Shown: piece after piece, positions 1 through 11,644 of the stretch | Layout: every line of letters begins with the position of its first letter | How positions within the stretch are numbered: position 1 is the stretch's first letter | Assembly: GCA_963082875.1 (NCBI GenBank) | Contig: OY720102.1 | Span: 4,030,001-4,094,000 of the forward strand | DNA: 64,000 nucleotides | DNA from: Corella eumyota | Taxonomy: Eukaryota > Chordata > Ascidiacea > Phlebobranchia > Corellidae | Direction: 5' to 3' | Position numbers and translations under genes: made by a program | Notes under the pieces: generated by a model | The model's input: only the letters and a program-made list of their open reading frames with translations | The model's database searches: none | Told to the model about the DNA's origin: nothing

Positions 1-135
1 AAAAAAATAGTTGTTGCGACCTTTCCATAAAGCGATTTAGTAATAACTGGGCCAGTGACAAATTATGCAATATGTAAGGCGGGCACTTTACCAGTTGAAT
101 TAAAACGTAACATGGCTCATCATTAGGAAAAAAAA

Positions 136-867
136 CTAGGAAACAGCACAATACATACCAGCAAGGGGTTGGCCACAATTTTTTACTTCATTCGGAAAAT
201 TGCAAACTCCGACTCTAGGATCAAAGACGGTGCCCGGAGCACAAGACTTCACAAAAAGTTGTCCATTGCCACACTATTAAAAAAAAACGTTAAAATTTTT
301 ATTTTGGTTAACATCACTTTAAAGTAACTATTCAAACTAAGGAAATTGTTATTTAGAAAAAAAGTTTGCTACAAACCTGATAAAAGTGCGAACAAACTCC
401 GAGAATTGCGAATGGATTTTTACTTATTCCAATCCCGTTTTCTGTGCACAACTCTGAATAAACAAACAATTTAACATAGTTTATGTTTTGGTTTAGGTAT
501 TCGAATAAAATACTAAAACGTGAAACTAAGAACAGATTTGAAATACATATAATTAAAAAAGTAAAGCAACTTTTTGATATTACTTTGGCCTTACAAAAGT
601 AGTTTATTTATTAGTACTTAAGAAATGTTTTGCGTTATATTACTAATTGCTGGGCTGGAAAGTAAACTTTTAGCTACCTTTTTGAAGTTCGGCTGTAACT
701 TTAGGAACAGGTGACGCGGTAGGCGGAGGAGCTCCGACTTGATTTTTTCCGCCTTTTCCACCTCTTTTTCCGCCTTTTCCACCTCTTTTTCCACCTCTTT
801 TTCCCTCACCTTGATACAACAGCAAAAGCACAAGAATAAGAACAATAAGTCTTATCCGAGTGCCCAT
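136..867 (-). CDS. small secreted protein with one chitin-binding peritrophin-A domain
   Basis: Three exons (678-867, 377-453, 136-273) splice in phase to about 134 residues. The first exon encodes a short N-terminus (MGTR), a hydrophobic signal core rich in Leu, Ile and Val (residues about 5-17), and then a Lys/Gly-rich linker built from GGK/GKR units. Exons 2 and 3 form one peritrophin-A (CBM14) domain with six cysteines spaced 17-5-9-12-8, close to the family pattern. The protein is expected to be exported and to bind chitin, for example in gut mucus or a surface matrix; the tissue is inference. I chose the ATG at 867 over the in-frame one at 891 because a TATA box lies about 50 bp upstream of it, placing transcription start between the two. 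The 3' end is unsure. Reading on gives a stop at 136-138, while a donor at 158/159 could instead join a tiny exon near 63-85. Either way the protein is about 134 residues. Confidence 0.72.
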
Positions 868-913
868 GCTGATTTTTACTAAGAATGTCAAGTTAATCTA
901 AGTTTGTAGCTAA

Positions 914-921
914 CTTTTATA
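914..921 (-). promoter_or_regulatory. TATA box of the chitin-binding protein gene
   Basis: On the minus strand this reads TATAAAAG. It lies 47 bp before the ATG at 867, so transcription would begin near 885-890, giving a very short 5' UTR. Such a placement fits a strongly expressed secreted product. The assignment rests on position and consensus only. Confidence 0.5.
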
Positions 922-2117
922 AATAAACTTGCAAAAAAAAATTTTAATTGTTAAGTTAAGTTCATAAATTCTTTAACTTGCATTCGTATCGATTCAGATT
1001 TTTTCTTAAGTAAAATTAACTAACAAATTATATATTTAATGATTTTTAAATCAGATAAACTGCTAAAATGCTACAATGATATCCTAATGTAAACGATTCT
1101 CTTTGGGTGTGTAAAAGTTTAATTTATGATAAATCGTTGTTTAGAATTAATCATGTTTAACAGGTCTAGCAAAACCAAGGTAACGCCTTCCTGTTTAAAT
1201 ATAATTAAACATCATTAAAAATCAAATTATAATTTGAGCAAGTTTAAATATTTTGAAGCCTACCACATTATTTTTTTAAAGTTTATAATAATATAATAAC
1301 AATTTGTAATAAACAAAAAATAAAGCTTAAAATTGAACATGTAATTTTATATGTTTAAAACCTTTAAAAAAATAGAATGTGTTTAATTGGATTAAAAATT
1401 TAAATTAAAAACTTATAAAAAATAACAATCTGGGCAAAAACTTCAGTCAGAAAATATTTCAAACCGCAGTTAATTATTTTTAATTAATACAAATTTATTT
1501 ATATTTATTGTAATTAAATAACATATATATACAATTGCTAATTTAATGTATGATTAATAGTCAATAATTAATTAACAACTTCCATAATGCCTAGGTATAA
1601 TTAATACAGCATGCAAGGACATTTGCGTAAACATTCGAGCTGACAAATGTTATGTCTATATACCGACCAGTCCCACGTTATTGTTGCAAACGTTACTATT
1701 GCAACATTGAATATATCTTTTTCATTTATATTTTTAAATAGTAATTTTTTACCTATTTCATTTTTGCTAAAAATTTGCAAACATTGATTTTGCATGTTTA
1801 TTTGAATCAACATTTTTATTAGGGTTTTTAAATTTTTGTAAAACGTAACCTGGATCACCACGCAAAATCAAAATTAATAAAGTCAAAGCCCCTTCAACAT
1901 GAAGACTTTTAAACAACTTTCTTAATTACAGCGTTGCGGAGAATTTAAAATGCATCGATAAAAATAAAAAAAAAAGAATTATTTCCTAACGTTTTATTAT
2001 AACCAAATTTTTCTATTAACGTTAAGTTTATTTAAATACAAAAACACAAATACTTTAAAAATGATCAATAAAAACCTAAATATGAGTCAGAAAACGAATA
2101 ATTAAAATAATTGAGGC
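922..2117. other. AT-rich intergenic DNA
   Basis: Very AT-rich DNA between the promoter of the chitin-binding gene and the 3' end of the KIF26-like gene. A short open frame at 1601-1861 has no recognisable domain and biased AT-rich codons. No gene, RNA or repeat family is recognised. Confidence 0.6.
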
Positions 2118-2123
2118 TTTATT
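2118..2123 (-). terminator. probable poly(A) signal of the KIF26-like gene
   Basis: AATAAA on the minus strand, about 104 bp downstream of the KIF26-like stop codon. Position and consensus are the only evidence. Confidence 0.5.
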
Positions 2124-2226
2124 ACACGTTGATTTTATTAAAACAATTACAATACAAAAAATGAAAATTTTAGCATAAAGCAAATTTGATAGGTCACAGT
2201 GAAACATTCAACAGTTTTTAATAACT

Positions 2227-5200
2227 TCACGATTTTATTTTTTTAGTTATTTCAAATCTCAAATTGGATTCGGGTAAAGGATTTCTAACTTGCAAACCAT
2301 CTCGATTTTGATTGGTTGGACGTTTATACCCATAATGCATTGCAGAAACTTCGCTAAAATTAAAAGCAATTTTAATTTGTTTACAAAGTTACACTAAATC
2401 CAATGTTTATTATTTTGAATTTTCAATACCTTCCTATATTAGATATCGTTACAGGAACTTCAGAAAGGTCTTTGTTATTTTTCTGTGGCGTTTTAGGTTT
2501 TGAAGGGTCAGATTTACGTTTCAGTTTTCCTGATAAAATTTTCGATACAAAAGTTGGTTTAGGTGGTGGTTTAGTTTGCTTAGGAATTAGTTTTGATGGC
2601 TTTGAATCTAGACGTTTACTTCCAAAACGCTTTAGTCCTGACCATTTTGGAGATTTTTGTTGTTTTTTATCCTCAGATCCAGTACTTTTTGAAAGCTTCA
2701 AGTTGGCTTTACCTAACTTCGTATGATTATTATTCTCAGAGTCTCCACAGTTGTCTTGGGTGATCAAAAGCTCAAGTGAACCCCCGGCGTTCTTTTTAAC
2801 GAGGGTTAAACGCGTCCCTTCTTTGGAAGTCGTTTTGGTTACAGTTACTGGCTTGTTGTACCGCAGTCTAGAGTCTGGTATACCTTGAGACGAATTGTTA
2901 CTTGAACGCGAGGGACTGCTCACGCTGCTGACATCGCTTTTAAGTCGAGATCCAATGTAACTCATTTCAAGACTGTTTGAATCATAAACACAAACTTGAG
3001 GACATTCTAGATCAATTTTTGGTGGTGTGTTATGAGACACAGCAGGTTGGCTCTTGGGAACAATTCCTGTAAACCGTTTATCTTCATTTTCTTCTTCTGG
3101 AGAATGTACTTCAGTGTAATCAGGTTCATCATTAAAAACATCATCTTGTTCGAAATCAAATATTTCTAAGTTTTGGGAATTTACCATCGGCATTCCATCT
3201 GAATAACTTGAGAAACCGTTACTTGATTTCCAAGCCCAGTCTTTGATATTCTCTGATTGAATTACCTCGTCGCTATTGGTTTCATCTTGACGTTGCCGAT
3301 CAATATTAACCTTTACACCACAAGATTTGATTTCACAGTTTTCGTAAATGATTTCCCCTTCGTTTGACGATGTTTTCTTTTTCTTGGAATTTTTAACTTG
3401 TTGCGAGAATTTTCGCCTTGAAAGAGGAATAAGAGGTTTGTTAGATGTGAAAGTCAGACAGTAGAAGTTCACGTCAACTATGTCCTCGTCAACATCATCA
3501 ATGGTGTCGTCGTCATCAGATGAAACATGGTCGTCGATATTTACCAACATACTGTCAGGTCGTGCTTCATTAGTATAAGTTTTAAGATCATTTTTTGATT
3601 GCTCTATTGGGTTGGCAGCTATTTCATCGTTGTGGTCGCAACCTTCAGGCTCAAATCTTTGGTCATTTACAGTAGGATACATATCCCTAACAATCACATT
3701 TTCGTATATATTTTCATTTGGAACGGTGCCGTTTACCGTTTTACTTACGTGTGCCGTTGATTTATGATAATTTTTAGGTGGAGTTATACCGTTGTGAAGA
3801 TTTGAGTGATTAGATTTTACTTTCGAAGATCTTACCATTTCGTCAGACAATCGCTTATTTGCTTGATTAATTTGCTGACGCTTTTCCACAATTGGTTTTT
3901 GCATGCTCAGTAAACTGGATGATCTTTTAGGTGGCATTGGAATGCCTTTTTCAATTTTACTTTTGCCCTGAGCACCATTCTTCGATAGCTTGTTTATTTC
4001 CTTACCATGCAACTGTGTTATTTGCATTGGTTTTGGAATGGAACTTGAAACTCTTTTGGTTGGTTTGCAAGCATTAGGAGAGGACTCTGACATATTTCGG
4101 GGAGGTTTTAACGGCTTAGATGGAATGTTGTGATCAGATTTAGCTACATTGCCATTTTGTTTACCATTATAAACTTGTTTTGATTTAAAGTTATTCAACT
4201 GATATGAACTTAAGGTTTCATTTGAGTTACCATTGTTTCTACTTTGAAAAGAAGCTTGCGGTTTGCCAATTCGACTAACTCTAGTTTTCGAGCAAGGAAT
4301 AGACGATTTTTTTGGTAGATTTGATTGATTTAATTTCGAATTTAAGTGGTTTTTATTAGAATACTTTCCATTTTCAACATTCTGGTTGTTTAAACAAATC
4401 TTTTCAACGCGTCTGATATTATTCTTCTGGTGTCGTGTGCTGTTGCCGATATCGTTGTTTTGTATTTGAGCTTGTCTAACATTGTATACCATTTCCTCTT
4501 CCACAACCGGTGGTATTTGTGGTTGAAATTGAAAATTTTGTGGAATTGGAACCATTAGAGGCGGGCTCTCGTTGTCAGTTAACTCGTGATCGCTTCTCAA
4601 AACACCATTTGGGTTTACATATACAATTGTATCACAAGAAAGCTCACTGCCCGAAGTGTATTCCATGCCAGAACTAAAATTAAGAAAAAAATGTGTTTTT
4701 ATTCTTTATACATAATTTAAATAGTTATTTTTTTTGCTTATATTCTTAAAATCAGCAGATTGACCCTAATGTACTTTTGATCTAGATTTTCACTAGTTCA
4801 AATTCTAAAGTTCTTAAAAGATCATTTGTTACAATACACAGCACACAAACAATACGTACCTTGATCCTATACTATCTTCAGCACTGGAATTAAGTCGCAA
4901 TTGTTTCGATCTTGGCATCTGATGACCGTACCCATTCTCCTTTCCCGAACACTGAATAGTAACAAATATAACTTTACAGTTTAAGCAAAATCCAAAGCAA
5001 AACAATTTAATAGTTGACAGCTTTAAAATCATACCCAGTTACAAAATAATATTTCATTACCTTGTTCTTTTTTCGAATAACTCGATGAATACGCGACGCC
5101 ATCTGAATTGTAGATAAAGTATCAGAATAATGTGGTTTGTCAGGTGATACGTGCGCCAACATCACAGCTCTGCAGTTTACATTACCCAAGTATTCGCGTA

Positions 5201-8200
5201 AAACACAAGTCAGCTTGCTCTCCCTAAAATAAGGTTCATAATAGTAAACAATAAAGGAAAATGAGAAAATGTTAGGTTGATAACCTAAATATAGGTAGGT
5301 GAAATTCTTTAGCAAACGATTAAGAGGTAATAATCTTTTAAGAACGACTTTGAACCTTGGAAAAATATGTTAAAATTGTTTAAGATAAAATAAGATATAA
5401 AATCTTACCGAAACGGAACGTGTTTCGAGTTGTTCACAATGGACATAATCACGTGACCCAGCGAAGACAGTGATAGCGCTAGAGAGCTAGGCGTTTTAAT
5501 CAAAGTCTTTTCGCAACTTCCCAGGTCGATGAAATGTAAACGACTACGCTTCCCTGGAAAATAAAACAGTTTAATAATCGACTGTCTTTTAGAACAAATT
5601 TTATCAAGCTATGGAAAAAAAAGATTAATTTTCAAATATAATTACAATGCTAATTAAATAAAGCAGAGCTGCCACACTTACCAAACAACATCAATCATTA
5701 GTATATTTAGAATGTGAAATAAAATTAAAAACGTTTAGCGAACCACAGACATTATTTAAAACGCGATTATTGTTAAACTTTGGACCGGAATTCCACGCGA
5801 TATATACAACACAAACACGAAATAAACAACAGTTGTGACAAATATGTAGCAAATGCGTGCACACACGTTTTTTATACTTCCATAAAAATGCAAACTATTT
5901 AAGTCAAAAAGAGCAACGTAAGGTTAACAGCGAATTAAATCCCGTGTGTTATTTAAACCGGTACGCCAGCATTTCGCTTTTGTTAAACAAGATTAAGGCT
6001 TAATCCAAGATCAAGTACGGTCACACATTGCTGATAGTGCCCACATAATATCTTTAATCCGAATTGGTAAACACTAAGCAACGTTATAAATTCTTATTAC
6101 CAAGTTCGAAACGCATTTTTAAATTGCATAATTTAGCTTTGAAGTGGGGGTCGAAATATGGGTTAACACGCCAATCAGACCCCCTTAACTTTTCTTTTTG
6201 AAGCTAACTTTGGTGTATTATCACATTTTTTATATTCTTTTTTAAAACAAATTTTTATACCTCCTAACTTCAGATTTACATATTAGATTTCAATTTTTTT
6301 ATCACTGCAATATAGTTACTACAATCAGATATGACGTATTTAATAAAGTAAGTTCTCGTTAAGTTAAAATGGAATATAAATTATTAAGAGGAAATTGAAA
6401 CTAAAGCTCAAGATTATAAAATAATATTTTACAATAAACATACAAATAGTTAATAGTAAAAAATTTTAACTACCTTCAACGTCCCCTGGTTTGGATTGAA
6501 AAACATTTAGTGTAAAAATCAAATGCGAATGTTTTCGGTTTTCCGGAGTGTTGCGAGTCCCGGTACAGCTCCGGGAAGTGAGGGCAACGTCCAGGTAGAA
6601 TGCGGCTCGATCTGGCGTGCTAGCTCTTATTTCGCATTGATTTTGTAGCTAAAAATGTAACAATAATTATAAAATAACTTGTATATGTATGTTTATAATA
6701 ACATTAATGGATAAGTTGTATAATTTTGTTTAATTCTTAGAGTGTGCTAACGAGACGTGTTTAAGCTATCCGTAAACACTGGGCCAAAAGGCAAATTGAA
6801 TTGACATTAGTGCGGCACGAACCAGAAACCCTTTGGCCCAAAATCAGAGACAACAAACGGTTTGCCTAACTATACTAGAATATTTAGTTACTTTAGAAAA
6901 TAATTAGATCAATTACCTGTACGCCCATAAGCGGATCTTCCGACACAGTTAAAGCTTTTGGGGAAGTTGGATCTAACCAGCAAACAAAAGTTAATTAAAT
7001 TATTTATTTAAACTTTAATGAGTGGTTAGTTAATTATAGTAAAGACTAAGAGTTACTTATTGACAAAATCAATTGCGATTTTTAAATTAAATTTATCGAA
7101 CTTTTAAGTAAATGTTTAAAAGGAAGTGAAATCAGGTTAATGATTAAATGCATACCATATAAAGCAATAAAAACTAACTTGGTCAATATTATAGTAGTGG
7201 GCCAAGTTTATGTAAATTGATATAAAGTCTACATACTTTATTACTTTGACGTATACGATTTACGTAACCATTTATGTGGGTGGTTAACATGCAAGTTGAA
7301 ATTCTATTTATAAAATACTGCATTTTTAAGTTAAGCTATTGACAAGTTGGGTTAACAGAAAATCAGTTAGTTAATTTACCTTCAGAATAACCAGCTAACA
7401 AATCCCTTAATTTCTCTTGTCGACCGTAAACCTCAATCGCCGAAACCTTGACAGTAAATTTACAATTACCCTGCTTTTCGCTTTCGCGAATGCTTCTGTA
7501 CAGCCAAGATATCGCACAAGGGATAACCCCTATGTCGGTACTGCTGCTGTCACTCCCCATTAACACTTGGGTCTTACCTTAACATTAAAACTTCAAGTAA
7601 GATACTTATACAACTCGATTAAGAGTAAGCTACAAAACCTAAAAGAAAACTTTATATTCGGGATGTGGGTTTAATTGCATAAGTTTAAATGTAAGATTAG
7701 TTTTGGATATTAGTATGCCGTAAAACATACAGAGAAGGATAATCGTTTATTAAAGGAATGGTAGAAAATTTGTGATTTTACCTAGATTAGATTGCCCATA
7801 GCAGAATATTGTTCCGTCAGCCCCTTGTAAAACTGCCGGAATGACTTCGGTTAAACTTGACGTACAAATTTCCGTCTAAAATTTAAATTACTAAGTTAAT
7901 TACAGCAGAAATTTAAATTTTTTTAATGACAAAAAGTTAAGTGTACAAATTAGGGTCGTTTATTCACTCTTTATGTTAAAGGTACTAATTTGTTTTAATG
8001 GCTTAGTCAGCGCAAAATAAAATTATAATATCACATTGCAAATTGTCGGGTTCAGTAGGAGGTCTAGTTACTTTGTAATTTATAGGAGCATGATTAAAAG
8101 GCAGGGACACCCGGTTTCATTAGTCTAATAGACTACATTTTTAAACCATTCAATGTTATTGAACCGTATCTTTAGAAAAGCTAATAACTTAAAGTGGTGA

Positions 8201-11200
8201 TTTCCCAACGTAACAGTAAAACTTAAAAACTATTTTTGTTAGTCATAAAATATAAAAACTTGGTGATTACATTTCAGCAAACGATTTTTGCATAACAATA
8301 GAAACCCGATTTTTAATTTAAAAATATTTAAGTTTAAAACTAACAAAAAATATTTGAATTAAATGGCCAGGTTTGTTATTCTGAAAATGTGTTTTTTCTA
8401 AATTCTTACAATATTTTGTCTTACCTGAGTCGTATTGGCAGTAAACACGGAATCAAAAGCGTACACTTTGGGTGCCAGAGAGTTGTTCTTGTTAGCGCCA
8501 GCTCCCGGCGTAAAAACACTGACATGTTTCTGATTCGACTCGACTCGAATAAAAGAATTTTGGTCACTACTTTCTTCTAATGAACGATCCTTCGATACAC
8601 GAAGCATAATTTTCACCTAAAAATGTAAACAAAAATGCTAATCAATATTTGATATATTTTAAATATTTGCTAACAAAATTAAGCATGACATTGGGTAAGT
8701 AAATAAAATAGAATGTAAAAATTAAAGCTTTAAATAATTCATTTAATTTTAAGAATAGTTTAAAATTTAGAAATATTGGGCCAACGACACACCCAAAAGT
8801 TAATTGTTTGCTTTCATAAAAACACCTGGCAAAACAGAAGGTCAAATTTACACAAAGTTGTATTCTATTGTTCACATACATATAACAGCGGTTAAGAACA
8901 ATAACCATGCTACATTGACGTATAACGCAGCACTTAAAACGTACGTCGCTTAACGCAAGGGGTGTGCCTAACCCCTATGTAGTACATTAGCAAATTAGAG
9001 TAGGTTTTCGGTTACAAATTCCAAGTTAATTCGGTGCAAAGGGAAGCCGTTCTCAAAAGCGAAACGAAGTATAAATGATAAAGGTGGAAAAAGTATACCT
9101 GCTTGGGTTAAGTAATGTTTTGTGTTAGAAATTACCACACACAGGACTTGTGACCCATTTATAGAAAAAGGAAATGATATTTTAAGACCAATTGTCATGT
9201 GGGTATGGCTATATTTATTTTTATTTCCATTTGTATAATTTCGTTTATGTTTCCCCTTTACAGAAGTTTTAAAATTGAATATATAACATTTGTAATAACA
9301 ACAACCCATGGAAAATTTAGTCAAAACTTAAAGCGAATAAAAATCTAGGTAATTAAATAAAAAAATGGAAATAAAACGTAATTAATTTTAACAATTTTTA
9401 AGCACCCCAAATAGTGCATTGGGCTTCCTATAAGGTATACCAAAAATTAAAATTTTAGGTAATTAAATAAAAAAAATATGGAAATAAAACCTAAATAATT
9501 TTAACAATTTTTAAGCACCCCAAATAGTGCATTGGGCTTCCTATAAGGGTATACTAAAAATTCCTGACTTAATATTCTATTTAAAACCGTAAATATTTAA
9601 AACATACAGGAAAGCAAATGACGCAATAACATCTAAAAAAAAACGAGAAGTTAACGAACGAAACCTATAACACGTTCACTTGTTAATAATTAATCTTCAA
9701 ACATTGAACTTTAAGTTTCTGGGTAAATGTATTCATAAAACTTTTGTGTTAGGGGGTAATAAAAATTCTTGGAAAATATTTTGGAATATGGTGTAACCTT
9801 AAGGTGACCTTGAGTAGACTTAAAATTTTTATTTTATTTCTTATTTTTTTGATCAACATATTAAAAATTTATGACATTAGGTAATATTGAGTCATAAAGG
9901 TAAATTACAAGTTTTAAAAGACTCTTTTTCAGGAAAATTCTGTCAAATAAATAAGATTACTGACAGACAGAAATCCAATTATTTTAAAAAAACATATGGG
10001 CTTTTATTTAATTATTATTTTTTCTCTATTGCTGACTCATTAAAATTGATCAATTTTTAAACAGAAACTTTAATAAAAAAAATTAATTTTAAAAATTTAG
10101 AAATATTATTTTAAATCTACAGCGCTTAAATACCGACAAGATAAATGTTAATTGGTAATAAAACCCATATTAGGTATTATTAAATAGATGTTAACAAAAA
10201 ATACGTAAATACAAATTGGAGTTGTCGATTTTCGTAAAAAAAAAATAATTTGTAAAAAACAAAATAATTTGACAGTGCGTCTTCATTGAACCATATGTTA
10301 AAATATTTCTGTTGATTAGAATCAATAATTTAGCGCAAGCCGCAAAGGCCCTCCCCGGCTTTGTGACGTCATGATTTTGCGCGCGCGATGAAAAGAAATG
10401 GCGACGGGAATTTGTCGCAATTATTACGTGCCAATTTCCGAAACGATTTGACAAATGTGACGATTTTGTTTTATCGATAAATTTGAACGTCTGACGTCAT
10501 AAAACAAAAAAAGTATTCGATTTTTTTGTAAACCCAAAAATTTTTTGCCACAAACGTTTGCTGTTTATTAGTTGAAATAAAACAATTTTATTTATTAATG
10601 TTATCGCTTGAACGTAGTTTAACCAACGTACACACAGTAGCCGTGACGTCACCTCAATCTATTCAACATAAAACCGCACGTAATTGAATTTGGGTGGTGC
10701 AACAATTCATTTTCAATTACAATGAAAAAATTCGGTTTACAATAGGTTTGCAATTATGTGATTCTATATACCGATATAACACAATCAAAATTTCGGGTTC
10801 TCTATAAGGGATACAATACACCTTCTCACATTTATGTATTGTCTCTCTAACATTGGGCCAAACGTTGTCAACAGACTCTTTAAAAATTAATAGCTTGAAA
10901 TAAAAATTTTATGACGACTGCCTGGAAATGTGCAGGCCTGTGCTAAGGGCAAATAACAAAAAGGCAATTCGCTGTAAATGCCTGAACGTTAAAAGCCTGG
11001 TTTACGAGTTTTATGTTGTACAGCGCGGCATATTGTACGTGACCGGCGATAGAGAATTAGCCCAAGCCTTATCGCGGAAATTACCTGTATTAATACGCAA
11101 TTAATCGGCGATCATTACACGTTGAGACGAGTTAATTTTTGCCTGATTAGGCCAACCTGTTGCTAACTCGTGAGGTAAGATTTAACACCGCCTGTGTGAT

Positions 11201-11644
11201 TATAGGTAATTGGGGTGTAGTCGTGACGATTTTCAATACGTAAACAGGTAAAGTCAGAAACGACCGCCGCTCTTTAGCCTTGTGTTTTACGGAAAAACCT
11301 GACGTAGTCGACATAATCTTGTCCGTTACGTAATATTAACAAAAAACACGAGTAATTATATCGAATGCGACAATTCTAGGTTAGAGGCTTTGCAAAATTA
11401 CCTTTCCGGCTCCTGGCTGCTCTTTCCTTCTTGACGGATTAGTCACGTGGTCGTCGTTCGAGGTGAATGATTTTAACAAATTGGGTGGATAAGCTGGCGG
11501 CGAGCGCTTGAGAAAGGCGGCGTAATTGGTCAGAGAAGTTCGTTTTACGCGACCCCTGTCCCCGCTTGACGGGATTTTGGAAACCATGTTCGGGCGGCAA
11601 TGACCCTGTGACGTCACCGCTATTTTCTTGTGTGATGACGTCAT
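2227..11644 (-). CDS. KIF26: KIF26-like divergent (kinesin-11) kinesin
   Basis: Exons on the minus strand: 11402-11644 (5' end unsure), 8425-8616, 7782-7875, 7380-7577, 6917-6972, 6474-6648, 5409-5553, 5061-5223, 4860-4951, 2430-4673, 2227-2353. All phases agree, giving about 1242 residues from the ATG at 11644. The first exon holds a Pro-rich stretch ([11 protein letters not shown]) and ends PGAGK, joining VKIMLRVS as KIF26 proteins do just before the motor. The motor spans about residues 82-420. Its P-loop is GQSNLGKT (near 172), the switch I region reads NRKHSHL instead of the usual SSRSH, and switch II is DLGSC (near 329) instead of DLAGSE. The motor end [13 protein letters not shown] and the IHRVIRKK tail are also KIF26-like. 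The remaining 820 residues are a low-complexity Ser/Asn/Lys-rich tail, mostly in one 2.2 kb exon. KIF26 and VAB-8 relatives bind microtubules with little or no ATPase and act in cell shape, migration and signalling; that role is family knowledge. More 5' exons may exist: a candidate first exon with ATG lies near 11810-11860. Confidence 0.88.
9341..9563. repeat. two-copy tandem duplication, period about 110 bp
   Basis: Two adjacent, nearly identical copies (about 9341-9450 and 9451-9563) in the long intron of the KIF26-like gene. Both carry the same core, AGCACCCCAAATAGTGCATT, and a GGTAATTAAATAA start. They differ by a few substitutions and short A-run indels, so the duplication looks recent. 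No coding content and no terminal inverted repeats were seen. Confidence 0.85.
10364..11643. promoter_or_regulatory. cluster of five CRE/ATF palindromes at the KIF26-like 5' end
   Basis: Perfect TGACGTCA octamers occur at 10364, 10492, 10644, 11609 and 11636, within less GC-poor DNA than its surroundings. The last overlaps the candidate ATG of the KIF26-like gene and the fourth lies 27 bp from it. The motif is the consensus site for CREB/ATF bZIP factors. The cluster could be the promoter and an intronic enhancer of this gene. The sites are directly visible; their use as regulators is inference. Confidence 0.5.

Noticed and set aside
2403-2726. Open frame on the plus strand opposite the KIF26-like tail
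   Set aside because: It is a shadow of the long minus-strand exon, with no domain of its own.
8995-9324. 109-codon minus-strand frame in the long KIF26-like intron
   Set aside because: No domain, no acceptor or donor in a phase that fits its neighbours, and AT-rich composition like the intron.
10191-10454. 87-codon minus-strand frame near the CRE cluster
   Set aside because: No recognisable motif and no splice sites that join it to the KIF26-like exons.
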